Notes under the pieces: generated by a model
Told to the model about the DNA's origin: nothing
Databases searched by the model: none
The model's input: the letters and a program-made list of their open reading frames with translations, nothing else
Assembly (NCBI GenBank): GCA_003952965.2
Contig: CM025853.1
Span: forward strand, 6,352,981 to 6,416,980
Reading direction: 5' to 3'
Source of the DNA: Morella rubra
Lineage: Eukaryota; Streptophyta; Magnoliopsida; Fagales; Myricaceae
DNA length: 64,000 nucleotides
Shown: in pieces, positions 10,514-19,905 of the stretch
Layout: each line of letters begins with the position of its first letter
Numbering within the stretch: position 1 is the first letter of the stretch
Program-made: the position numbers and the translations under genes

Positions 10514-10863
10514 TCTATCTTTCTCACCAGTTTGTGCCCTTGTAATTTTTTAAATCATGATTGACCTTTCAAAAAAACAGCACATTAGATCTATGAAATT
10601 ACATCTAAGTATGCGTAAATTAACTCGGACAACCGATTAGAAGAAAAAAAAAAAAAAAAACCCTCAACAAGCAACCATTAACCAACCAGATTGGGCTCAG
10701 GAAAACTTATATGATGGAATTAGAAAGAAAAAGGTTATTGTTGGGAATGTAAGCTGACATGTAATCTAAAAGAGTCTTGTGCATCAAAGCAACAGATGGA
10801 CCACTTATAGAAGCAGCAAAAAAAGCACATACAAATTGATGGTACTTCTTTTTTAGTTGATCT

Positions 10864-10923
10864 GTGCAAAAGATGGCCGCTATGCTCAGCAAGTAGTCAC
10901 AAGCGGATGGAAGTTTTTTGCAC
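10864..10923. other. Conserved imperfect hairpin, U0 copy
   Basis: GTGCAAAA and CCGCT pair with AGCGG and TTTTGCAC across an apical loop of about 20 nt. In U1 (15441-15501) and U2 (18836-18898) the paired bases are unchanged while the unpaired internal loops differ in sequence and length. The reading frame across this block is not conserved between copies, so selection for protein is unlikely. It could be part of a non-coding RNA or a remnant of an older inverted-repeat element. Confidence 0.35.
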
Positions 10924-11181
10924 CAAAAGTATTGAATTAGTACGTTAGGCGAGCGCATAAAAAATGATACGCTCGGAAATCATATATATTAAGGTGTTAT
11001 TCAATTTTAAAAGCATATAATATAGTAGGCTAATAAATTATCAATTATCTTAAAAACTGTTCGACTAGTAAAAGAAACGAAGAAGAAGCTGGAGAAAACA
11101 TTGAGCATACCATAAAATGGGGAAGAAGATCAAGCAGCGGTGGAAGAAGAGGCGGCTGTGAGTGAGGGTTTGGATGAGGGT

Positions 11182-11189
11182 TTTATAAA
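11182..11189 (-). promoter_or_regulatory. TATA-like box of repeat unit U0
   Basis: TTTATAAA read on the minus strand is followed by a CT-rich stretch (CCTCTTCTTCCACCGCTGC) and then TTTTATGGTATGCTC. The same arrangement is kept in U1 and U2, which suggests a shared promoter and 5' leader pointing towards lower coordinates. Confidence 0.35.
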
Positions 11190-11560
11190 GGGTTCCAACT
11201 TTCAAGCTCTTCTAGGGAAATGCTTATGGTGCTAGGGTTTCGGGCAGCGGGCAAGGTGGAGTCTAGAAGGATGAAGTTCTGTTTGGTGGTAGGTTAGGTT
11301 GGGCTGCCCGAATATTAAACAATGAGCAAGTTGTCTAGGTCGAGCTTATCCGGTGCAATTAATTACTTCCGTTGTATGGTTTCCACTCTCTACGCTTGTA
11401 ACCTCTATCACGAATGATACGTGTTCACCGTGCACACTGCAAGTCTGCTACCTGGCAAGAGAATTTTGTAGAGGGCATCCCATGAAGAGAACAGCTTTCT
11501 TTTTTCCCTTTTACTTCTTTACTGTTTATTGACAGATCAACCGAGATAGTCATTATAGAG

Positions 11561-11865
11561 TGGCAGAATCAGAAATGAATCTGATGGAGGTTAAATTTTT
11601 AAGAAAAAAAAAATTTATTATAATACAAAAAAATATCTCATAATTAAAATATTAAAATTAAAACTAAAAACATTAAAAATATTCATGCATATGCTCAGAG
11701 AAGGCAACAAATTACAAAAAAAAAAAAAAAAAAAGTCACAATCAAATGAATAAAATGTAGGATATTATAATATTTTAGTGGAAATTAAGTCAAACTAATT
11801 GTAGCAAGCAATAACAATCTGCTTGTGAGTTTTCTTTATCTGAAAAGACTGGAATCCTCATTTGT
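11561..11865. other. No gene recognised
   Basis: AT-rich sequence with several A-runs. Nothing recognisable is present apart from the start of the large duplicated block at 11764. Confidence 0.4.
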
Positions 11866-11874
11866 TTACTAGAA

Positions 11875-12249
11875 GTGGTAATTTCATAATTTGCCCATTA
11901 AGTATGAGCAAAAATCAATGTCGACCCATTAATTACCTTAACGGATTTTTACATCCTTTAAGTTTAAAAATTGATTAAAAGTCATCCTCCGTCCATTTTT
12001 TGTGTTAAAACAGACAGACTGTGGACGACTTTTAATCATTTTTTAAACTTAAAGGACGTAAAGTGATATGAGTAAATATCACGTGGAAGGCAACTGTTCA
12101 TGGAGTCCGTTGTTTTAACGTCAAAAATGGACGGTGGACGAATTTTAATCATTTTTAAAAACTTAAAGGACGTAAAAATCTGTTAAGGTAATTGGAGAGT
12201 CGACATTGATTTTTTCTTATACTTAATGGGCGAACAATGAAATTACCCA
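11875..12249. mobile_element. Long-TIR MITE with 9-bp target-site duplication (MULE-type)
   Basis: Exact 9-bp direct repeats TTACTAGAA lie at 11866-11874 and 12250-12258. The element itself is almost entirely inverted repeat: the left arm starts GTGGTAATTTCAT and the right arm, reverse complemented, starts TGGGTAATTTCAT. Both continue through GCCCATTAAGTAT, AATCAATGTCGAC and TTACCTTAAC to CCTTTAAGTTT. Nine-bp duplications are typical of Mutator-like elements. It is 375 bp with no coding capacity. Confidence 0.82.
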
Positions 12250-12520
12250 TTACTAGAATTATAAAACCCGTAGCCCCAACGGATAGGTTTCATTCTTGTT
12301 TTTTTTGGTAGCATTTCTATTCCCTTTTTGTTCACTTATTTCCATAGAACGCTTATTTGAAGGAATCGTTGAGGAAAATGTTTGGAAATAGGCAGAACAG
12401 TGCATAGTGATTTATGAGTCTATGACCTAAATTGCTAATCTAATCACAAATCAGTAATAGGCAGAGGGGGGGCTTGCCTAGTCTAAAAGGAGCAAATTGG
12501 TTATAAAAAAGGATTAAGGG

Positions 12521-12984
12521 TAGAGCTGCACAATTGGAAATCCGGTTCGATTTTTGGATCGGAATCCGGTCAGATCAGATTTTCGGTTGTACCTAAAATG
12601 AAGGACTGAACCGAACCACTTAAGTGGTCCAAACCAATTTTAATTTTTTTTGCCTAACTTTTTTTTTTTAATTATTTTTTTTTGTAAATCAAGGGAAAGG
12701 GAGGACTTAATTTCAAAGGGGGAAGGCTGGAAGGGACTCAAGGGACTAGGGAGGGCGTCAAAACACATAGTTTTGACTTAGGGTTTTTATTTTTTAAGTT
12801 TAAAATTTGTATTACAAAAATTTTAAAAAATATTTATTATTTAAATTAATAAATCCGGTCTGGTCCGAATCTCAAAAGGCTTGGACCGAACCAGACCGGA
12901 TACAACCGATTTTTCAAATCCGGTCCGATCCGATCCGGTTTTTACAGTCCGGTCCGATTTGCGGTCTGATTCTGTGCAGCCCTA
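12521..12984. mobile_element. hAT-type MITE rich in CCGGT/CCGAT words
   Basis: The ends are TAGAGCTGCACA and (reverse complement) TAGGGCTGCACA. The flanks are ATTAAGGG (12513-12520) and ATTGAGGG (12985-12992), an 8-bp duplication with one difference, consistent with hAT-type insertion. The interior has many tandem and inverted CCGGTCCGAT and GGTTCGAT words, plus T-runs at about 12645-12680. A 60-codon open frame inside is incidental. Confidence 0.72.
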
Positions 12985-13035
12985 ATTGAGGGGGCTAACC
13001 TTGTTTGAAAAGAGCAGATTCGATAATTAAAAAAA

Positions 13036-13576
13036 GGCTAAATTGCACTTAGGGCCCCTGAGGTATACGAAGGTTGCAAATGAGCCCTTGAGTTAACGTT
13101 TTCAACAAATAGACCCCTGAGGTAAAGTTTAAGTTAAATCGAGACCTCTCCATCTATTTTCCGTCAGCCCCATTAACGACAATTGCTATCAGGGCTTTAA
13201 AATCCACGTCATAATGAATTAGAAAGCATCATCGGTCTAGTTAAAACACCTATGTCACATCTGCACCAGGTGTTTGCCAACTCACCGTGCCTAGTTTAAC
13301 AAAAGAAAAACAACTTAATGAGCGACATTCTCCTATTGCAACACCTGCATAGATGTGGCGTGGACGTTTTAAATGGACAAGTGGTGCTTTCTAATTTATT
13401 ATGACGTGAATTTTAAAACCTTGATAGCAATGACCGTTAATGGGCTGACGGAAAATGAACGTAGGGGCCTCGATTTGACTAAAACTCTATCTCATGAGAC
13501 TATTTGTTGAAAACATTACCTCAGGAGCTCATTTGCAACCTTCATATACCTCAGGAGTTATGGATGCAATTAAGCC
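13036..13576. mobile_element. Foldback/MULE-like element with 9-bp target-site duplication
   Basis: Both sides carry TTAAAAAAA (13027-13035 and 13577-13585). The ends start GGCTAAATTGCA and, reverse complemented, GGCTTAATTGCA. The inverted arms extend about 200 bp each, through CCTGAGGTATA, GGTTGCAAATGAG, TTCCGTCAGCCC and AAAATCCACGTCATAAT. No coding frame is present. The A-rich duplication is low complexity, so it is weaker evidence than at 11866. Confidence 0.75.
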
Positions 13577-13859
13577 TTAAAAAAACAAACAAACTTTTTA
13601 CATTGGCCTGGCCGGTTGCCCCCCCCCACATCCGCCACCTAAGCCATATATAAAAGTTTTTCGAACTGACGGTGATTCGATGGTATAAGATTTTAGACCT
13701 AACAGCTTCTACTTTATCTCATTTTTAAATATAACACAAATAATAAACTCTCTCTTTTCTACCATGATCAACAAACTGAGCCTAGAACGACATATGTGAT
13801 TCGGAGGCTTCGAGTAATAAGCGACTAATTAAGTGGACAACAAATCTAGAAGCCTCCGC

Positions 13860-14395
13860 CTCTGCACCATATCAAGATTAACACTGATGGGAGAGAAGTT
13901 TGCCGTTGCTGTAGCCATTAGAGAGAAGTTTGCAGTTGCTGCGGCAGTTTTTAGAGACTGTCAAGGAACGTAAGGTAATGGGAGCAGTGGTGGAGAAGTT
14001 TTCTCCAGTAGAAAGTGAGACAGTGGTAGCAAGACTAGGGGCTGTTGTGGCTTCCAATTGAAGATGGCAGAAAGTGATCCTGGAACGCGACTCTTCTCTA
14101 GTGTTCAGGTCTATCCAACATTTTTCCCAGAACATTGATTGCAGAAATGCGAAATATATATAAGCTGACATCCATTATCATCTGAACTATTTGCAAATAT
14201 GGACAGCACACCATGTTAACCGAGGTCATGCAAACGCTGCTGCGCACCAACCAGTCGTTGGGGGCGCCTGATCTATTTTGGGCTTTTTTCTTCTATGTGG
14301 TTTTATGAGGGGACGGACCCTCTTAACTTTGTAATTTGTATTCCCTCTCTTATTTTTTTTGTATGCTTTTAATAAAGGAGCTATTTTTACAAAAA
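13860..14395 (+). pseudogene. RNase H-like domain fragment (retrotransposon- or plant RNase H-type)
   Basis: Conceptual pieces in shifting frames match a plant RNase H-like domain: KINTDG at the start (with the first catalytic Asp), then GAVVEKFSPVESETVVARLGA around the conserved Glu, ERDSSLVFRSI, and HHVNRE...AAAHQ near the end. Frameshifts and stops interrupt it. Such domains occur at the C-terminus of LINE-type polyproteins and in stand-alone plant copies. A downstream AATAAA at 14375 fits a 3' end. Unit U2 keeps only a short remnant near 17807-17855. No function is expected. Confidence 0.6.
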
Positions 14396-15440
14396 TGAAT
14401 TAATTTTATCTCTTTTTAACAGCTTTAGTTTCATACAAATTTAACTCTACACTTTATTCTAATTTTAATTAAATATTACATGAACCTTAGCGCCTAGTGT
14501 ATCTCTTACATTTCTAAGTTACTTTTTATTTTTATTTTTTTTAGTTAACGAAAGGAAATATTATAAATTAGAGCAGAATATATAATAAAAAATACAAACA
14601 ACACCAAGAAGAAAAACCAAAACTAGCTTTGTTACTAGACGGTGTTTGACATGGCTATCTTCCAACAAATCCAGTTAAGATTTATCTGTTTTTTTTTTTT
14701 TTTGGTAGGTAAGAATTGAATTTGTTGTACAGCATTGTAGGTCATCTACTGCAATGAAAATGCTCCCACACTTGTTTGATATACAGGGCAATGACGAAAT
14801 TTTGCAGGGTGATCACTTCTACAGTTCTATTCATGAGCAAACAGTCTAAAGTTGGACCCGACCTCGGCCATGCATCTATTCCTTGAGTTTGGTCCAATCA
14901 AAGTACCAAGTTCAGAACATCCTTCACTGCTACAGCCTACATGCGAACATTAGCCCAACAGAGAGGTGTCACAGACACAACTTATCTTCGGGTTGACTCT
15001 TTGGAACCAAAACTCTTTTAGCCTCTTTGGAAACAAAAATTGGACACCGCACGTAGCGTTGGCGGTGGTGTTGGCACCACCACTTATGCACAGCCCTTCA
15101 TAAATAGTCCTTAAATTTTTTTTAAATCATAATTGACCTTTCAAGAAACCAGCGCATTAGATCTATGAAATTATGTCGAGGTGTGCATAAATTAGTTCAG
15201 ACAATCAATTTTTTTTAAAAAAGACTACCTCAATAAGCAACCATTAACCAACCACGAAGATTGGGATCAGGAAAACTTACATGATAGCATTAGAAAAAAA
15301 AAAAAAAGAAGCTATTGTTGAGAATCTAAGCTGACATGTACGTAATCTACAAGAGTCTTGTGCATCAAAGCAACACATGGACCACTTATAGAAGATGCAA
15401 AAGCACACAAAATTGATGGTACTTCTTTTTCATTTGATTT

Positions 15441-15501
15441 GTGCAAAATATACACCGCTATGCTCAGCAAGTGTTCACAAGCGGACGGGAGTTTTTTGCA
15501 C
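15441..15501. other. Conserved imperfect hairpin, U1 copy
   Basis: Same paired arms as at 10864-10923 (GTGCAAAA, CCGCT / AGCGG, TTTTGCAC) with a different internal loop (TATACA). Confidence 0.35.
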
Positions 15502-15774
15502 CAAAAGTATTTTAGTACGTAAATGTTAGACGAGAACATAAAAAATGGTAGGCTCGCAAATCATATTAAGGTGTTATTCGATATTTATCCTAAAAACATA
15601 GTATATACGTCAATAAATTATCACTTATCCTAAAAAATTTCGACTGATAAAAGATTAATGGAAGCAGAAAGCAGAAGATGCTCAAGAAAACATAGAGCAT
15701 ACCATAAAATAGGGAAGAACAGATCAAGTGACGGTGGATGAAGAGGAGGGTGTCAATGAGGGTTTGGTTGAGGG

Positions 15775-15782
15775 TTTATAAA
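15775..15782 (-). promoter_or_regulatory. TATA-like box of repeat unit U1
   Basis: TTTATAAA in the same setting as in U0, followed on the minus strand by a CT-rich leader and TTTTATGGTATGCTC. Confidence 0.35.
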
Positions 15783-16150
15783 GGGTTCCAAACTTTCAAG
15801 CTGTTCTAGGGAAATGCTTATGGTGCTTGTAACCTCTATGACCTTGCACAAAAGAATATTGTAGAGGGCATCGCATAAAGAGAGGAGCTTTCTTGTTTCC
15901 CCGTTTTACAATTCTTTAATGTTTACTGATAGAACCGATCGAGATGGCCGTATATTAATGTTTCTTTTTATAAAATATATTCCTCCATTAATTTGTTGCC
16001 CTTCCTTTCGAGTGATCGAAGAAGAATCACGTGTTGAGGACAAATATGCTATTTAACAGAACAGAATACATTTCTCTATTAATTTTGTACCCTTCTAGTT
16101 CTATTAACTTTTGCTTTTTTTTTTTTATTTATTTTAATTATTTTGAAGAT

Positions 16151-16560
16151 GCTTGAGCTTCTATACGTGATAAGGCCCTCTATACTAATTACTACAATCT
16201 CAAACTGTCAAGTGTCAAGCACAGGTACGTAGGTTCAGACTTCCGAGTCTATAGATATGATCCGTTAAAGAAAAGAAATCCAATTTAATGGCTGCCAAAC
16301 ATCATCTCAAGCAGCGCATGCTTGCGTGAATTTCATTTCTGGGTCTGGGAAGTGGCCTTAGATCTGCCTAGCCAGTACGTAACGGGTCGGGATCAACAGT
16401 ACGGTTCCGGAGACTTTCGATCGGATTAACACTCTGAATCCGTTGCTGTAAATGGGGCACCACGTCCATTAACGAAGGGTATATGGGCGCGCACCATGGC
16501 TCGGCTGCTCAAGGGTCTGGCCTGATGCGAGCACAATCTCCTTTTTTTCGTCACCCCGAT
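16151..16560. other. No gene recognised
   Basis: Unique-looking sequence of mixed composition between U1 and the foldback at 16640. Only short open frames are present. Confidence 0.4.
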
Positions 16561-16639
16561 TGTACCTGCATTAAAATTAAGTGAGCCCAGAGATTCAACT
16601 AGTTAGACGGAAATCCCCCGGCCCTTTTCGTCCTTCTTC

Positions 16640-17030
16640 CTAAATCATCCTAAATTCTATCAAAATTCCACTAATTCCTCTCCCTCAATTTTGGCGAATC
16701 CCCTCACTCTAGCCAAAATCTCCAAGGGGTCTGACATATTTTTTTAGAGGCATTTTTGCCTTGGTTCAACTAGTCAAATCCCTTAGTTCACTCTAGTTAA
16801 AATCTCCAAGGGTTCCGACCTGTTTTCGCTTAGGTGCCTTAGTTTAATAGGTCAGACCCCTTGCCAAGGGGTTCGACCTGAGGCTTTTTTTTGGGGTAAC
16901 TCCAATAGGTCAGACCCTTGCTAATGGTTGAGTATGTGGATTTTGAAGATTTTTGCTAGAGTGAAGGGATTCACTAAAATTGGGGAGAAGGATTTGTGGA
17001 GTTTTAGGAGAATCATAGAGTTAGAGTTCA
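16640..17030. repeat. Foldback sequence with internal GGTCAGACCCCTTG palindromes
   Basis: The left part (about 16640-16725: CCTAAATTCTAT, CCACTAATTCCTCTCCC, TTCACTCTAGC-like words) is the imperfect reverse complement of 16936-17025. Between them AGGTCAGACCCCTTG faces CAAGGGGTTCGACCT (16849-16879), and related AATCTCCAAGGGGT words repeat at 16718 and 16802. It is probably a decayed foldback element. The coding frame at 16928-17113 is incidental. Confidence 0.5.
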
Positions 17031-18835
17031 AAATGGGTGACTTTTTGGGCTGGGCAGAGAGAGAGAGAGACAGAAATTTTCATTGTACTAGTCTAATCCT
17101 TTCACTCACTTAGTTTTACAGGTCTAATTGGTAGACTAAACTGGAAAAAAAAGTGGACCCAACTCATGCCAAGCCAGACTTGTGAGGAGCCGAGTCGAGG
17201 GGTGCACCGAAAATGCCGATCAGATCGTCTCTTGATCCCTATGTCGGGACCAAATCCTGACCTAATATATAGTCTTATCCAACTGCTAGAGAGAGCCAAG
17301 AAAAAAAAAAACTTAAAAGATAGGAGCAATATTTTTTTTGTTGGTTTTTTAATAACAAGAGGTGTCTTGGGTAAGAAATACATATATTTCAAATATTGTA
17401 CCTTTTTTGTTTTTTTTGTAAATAAAGAGATTCAAGCTTGAGTGACTACTAATTATTTAGCTCATAACTTCATTTATATTTGGATAAAAAAATAAATAAG
17501 TGGGAGTATATAACTATTAGAGAATATGATTTAAATAATATGTACCTCTTCTTAATAGCTTGAGTTTTTGGAATAGACGGTAATTTCGTGGTATAAGGTC
17601 TTACGTGTATAAATTCGAGATCTAACTTCGTATTCTACTTTATTTTTTAGTGAATATTACCCGTATTAGGCCTACTAATTAAAAAGGAGTCCAGCTTACA
17701 CGTCAAAGAAAATGTGATACAATATAACACAAATAATAAACTCTATCTCTTTCAACCAAGATCAACAAACTGAGCCTAAAACATTCGGAGGCTTGGAGTA
17801 ATCAAGTCTATCCAACATTTTTCCCATGGCGCACTGATTGGAGAATACGAAATATGAGAGGTTATGACATTAGCCTCTTGATAGAGTCTTCTTAAGTTAA
17901 TTAGGATGATTTAATTTTATTCTTTTTTCCATTTTGTTTTACATTCGTTTAGAACGATGTAAGACTTTGCTTAGAAACTATGTCTCCACCGTCGATTTCT
18001 TCCCCATCATCATCTTTCTTGGCTTTCTTTCTGGGAACCGTTGAAGAAAGAGGAGATTCAGACTTGGGTCTACGGGTCGGTGTCCAGAAAAAGAGCCTCG
18101 CCATATTCGAGACATGGGCCCGGGTGAACCACTCCTTCCGGCCCAATCATACAGGCCTCTCATCAACGAGTTTTTTCTGGGCTCAAAAGAATGAGATGGA
18201 GCCCATAGGGTGAATGTTCAAGCAACTTGGAACCCATTAACAAACCAAATCTCGTTTAGGTACAACTTTTTTCACACTTCCTCTAAAACTGTGAAAAGTA
18301 GCATAAATTTGGAACTCATATTAATATTGACCTGATGGATTTAAGCCTCTGAAATTGTAATCATATTAATCCCTTGTAAATAACAGAAAGGCAAAAAATA
18401 ATAATAATCAGAAAACACATTCATTTCAATACGTATGCATTAAATTACATCTAGGTCCTTCAAACCAAGGACCCATGGGCCCTCTACCTCGGCCACCGGT
18501 TGGTCATAACCCTTGTATATTTTTCAAATCATGATTGACTTTTAAGAAAGTAGCGCATTCGATGCATAAAATTATATCGAGGTGCACATTAGTTAATTCG
18601 GATAATAGAAAAAAACAAAAACAAAAACAAAAAAATTACCTCGAACCAGCCACGAAGATTGGGAGGAAAACTTATATGATGGCATTAGAAAGGAAAAAAC
18701 GTTATTATTGAGAACGTAAGTTAACATGTAATCTACAAGAGTCTTGTGCATCAAATTAAGCAACACATGGACCAAAAGTATTATAGAAGCAGCAAAAGCA
18801 CACAAAATTGATGGTACTTCTTTTTCAGTTGATCT

Positions 18836-18898
18836 GTGCAAAATGTGGCCGCTATGCTCGGCAAGTAGTCACAAGCGGACGGGAGAATTTTTTGCACC
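18836..18898. other. Conserved imperfect hairpin, U2 copy
   Basis: Same paired arms as in U0 and U1; the right internal loop is two bases longer (ACGGGAGAATT). Confidence 0.35.
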
Positions 18899-19163
18899 AA
18901 AAGTATTTTAGTACGTAAATGTTAGACGAGCACATAAAAAAAATGGTACGCTCGCAAATCATATGTTATTCGATCTCAAAAGTATAGTACGCTAATAAAT
19001 TACCAATTATCTTAAAAAGTTTTCGACTGATAAAAGAAACATAACAGAAGAAGCAGAAGAAGAAGAAGATGCTGGGAAAAACATAGAGCATACCATAAAA
19101 TAGGGAAGAAGATCAAGCGGGGGTGGAAGAAGAGGAGGCCGTGAATGAGGGTTTGGTTGAGGG

Positions 19164-19171
19164 TTTATAAA
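19164..19171 (-). promoter_or_regulatory. TATA-like box of repeat unit U2
   Basis: TTTATAAA followed on the minus strand by the same leader and TTTTATGGTATGCTC as in U0 and U1. Confidence 0.35.
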
Positions 19172-19578
19172 GGGTTCCAACTATGAAGCTGTTCACGAAT
19201 GATGTGTGTTCACCACGCATGCACACTGCAACCGGGCAAAATATTATTGTAGAGGGAGGGCATCGCATATTGTAGAGGCCGGGTTACTTCTTTAATGTTT
19301 ATTGATAGAAGTAAGAACCGAGATAGCCGTATATTAATGTTTCTTTTTATAGAATATATTCCTCCATTAATTTTCCAGTGATTGAAGAAGAATCACGTGT
19401 TGAGGACTAATATGCTATTTAATATAACATAATATCTTCCTCCAATTTTGTTACCCTTCTTTTTAACTTTTGCTTTTTGCTTTTATTATTATTATTATTA
19501 TTTATTTTGAAGATGCTTGAGCTTCTACAATGCAAAAATTGGACATGAAAAAAGACCAATCTACTAAGAAACTAACGA

Positions 19579-19905
19579 AAAATGGTCCATGGACCATTTT
19601 ATTCAGAAGCAAAAGAGGAAAAGGGCGCTAAGGAGAGGAGAAATGCAGTCTTCAACCTCTCCTCCGGTGGGCATTGCCACCTCAGGCGGCTTTATGTTAG
19701 TCAGGCCTTTTGTCCTATAATGTTATCTGGACCTTTGGTCCACTTTCTCTATTTAGACCTCGAGCTGTTGGCCCAAATCCAGGGCCAAATTCCGGCCTAT
19801 TGAGTTATGTTTGTAAAGGACCTGATTTTGTGTAATTCTTCTTTGTCGTGAAATGAAATATTACCACTTGTTCTAAAACAAAAAACAAAAACAAAAAATA
19901 CCTTC
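19579..19905 (+). repeat. Retroelement-like tail headed by a perfect 22-bp palindrome
   Basis: The sequence opens with AAAATGGTCCAT followed directly by its mirror (19579-19600), then a 73-codon frame (19582-19803). It continues with TTTGTAAAGGACC...TGTGTAATTCTTCTTTGTCGTG and ends in a run of AAAACAAAAA. The last part looks like the 3' end of a plant LINE or similar retroposon with an A-rich tail. The element type is a guess; no enzyme motif is visible. Confidence 0.35.

Larger units (their letters stand above)
8525..11560. repeat. Repeat unit U0 (first of three diverged tandem copies)
   Basis: Four blocks recur in the same order further on. The block near 8530-9340 (GTGAGGAGCCGAG, ATATAGTCTTATCCAACTGC) is shared with 17150-17780. 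The block at 9480-9820 (CTCGGCCATGCATCTATT) is shared with 14720-14960. The block at 9860-10420 (TATGACATTAGCCTCTTGAT) is shared with 17860-18400. The block at 10440-11560 is shared with both 15110-16140 and 18420-19510. U0 is thus the fullest copy. No open frame stays aligned between copies. It also holds a CA microsatellite (10434-10450) and a GGGCCCATGGGCCC palindrome (10500-10513). Confidence 0.8.
13650..16150. repeat. Repeat unit U1
   Basis: Second diverged copy of the U0 unit. The stretch 13650-13760 resembles 9070-9240, 14440-14960 resembles 9230-9760 and 15110-16140 resembles 10470-11540. It lacks the 9860-10420 block and carries the RNase H fragment at 13860-14395. Confidence 0.72.
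17110..19540. repeat. Repeat unit U2
   Basis: Third diverged copy. The stretch 17150-17780 matches the first block of U0, 17860-18400 the third and 18420-19510 the fourth. On the minus strand 18140-17949 gives a basic/acidic frame (VPRKKAKKDDDGEEIDGG...), but the U0 counterpart is disrupted, so it is not called as a gene. Confidence 0.75.

Noticed and set aside
10864..10923. Annotated microRNA precursor
   Set aside because: The stem has only 13 pairs broken by large internal loops and does not meet plant miRNA foldback criteria; kept only as a hairpin of unknown role.
10707..10958. 83-codon minus-strand frame in U0 with similar frames in U1 and U2
   Set aside because: Frames drift apart in the middle of the conserved block through non-triplet indels, so protein coding is not supported.
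17949..18146. 65-codon basic/acidic minus-strand frame in U2 as a gene
   Set aside because: The U0 counterpart is interrupted by an insertion and stop, and no start or upstream exon could be supported.
19582..19803. 73-codon frame kept unchanged in three copies
   Set aside because: The copies are near-identical over all their sequence, so conservation says nothing; no motif, and it starts inside a palindrome.
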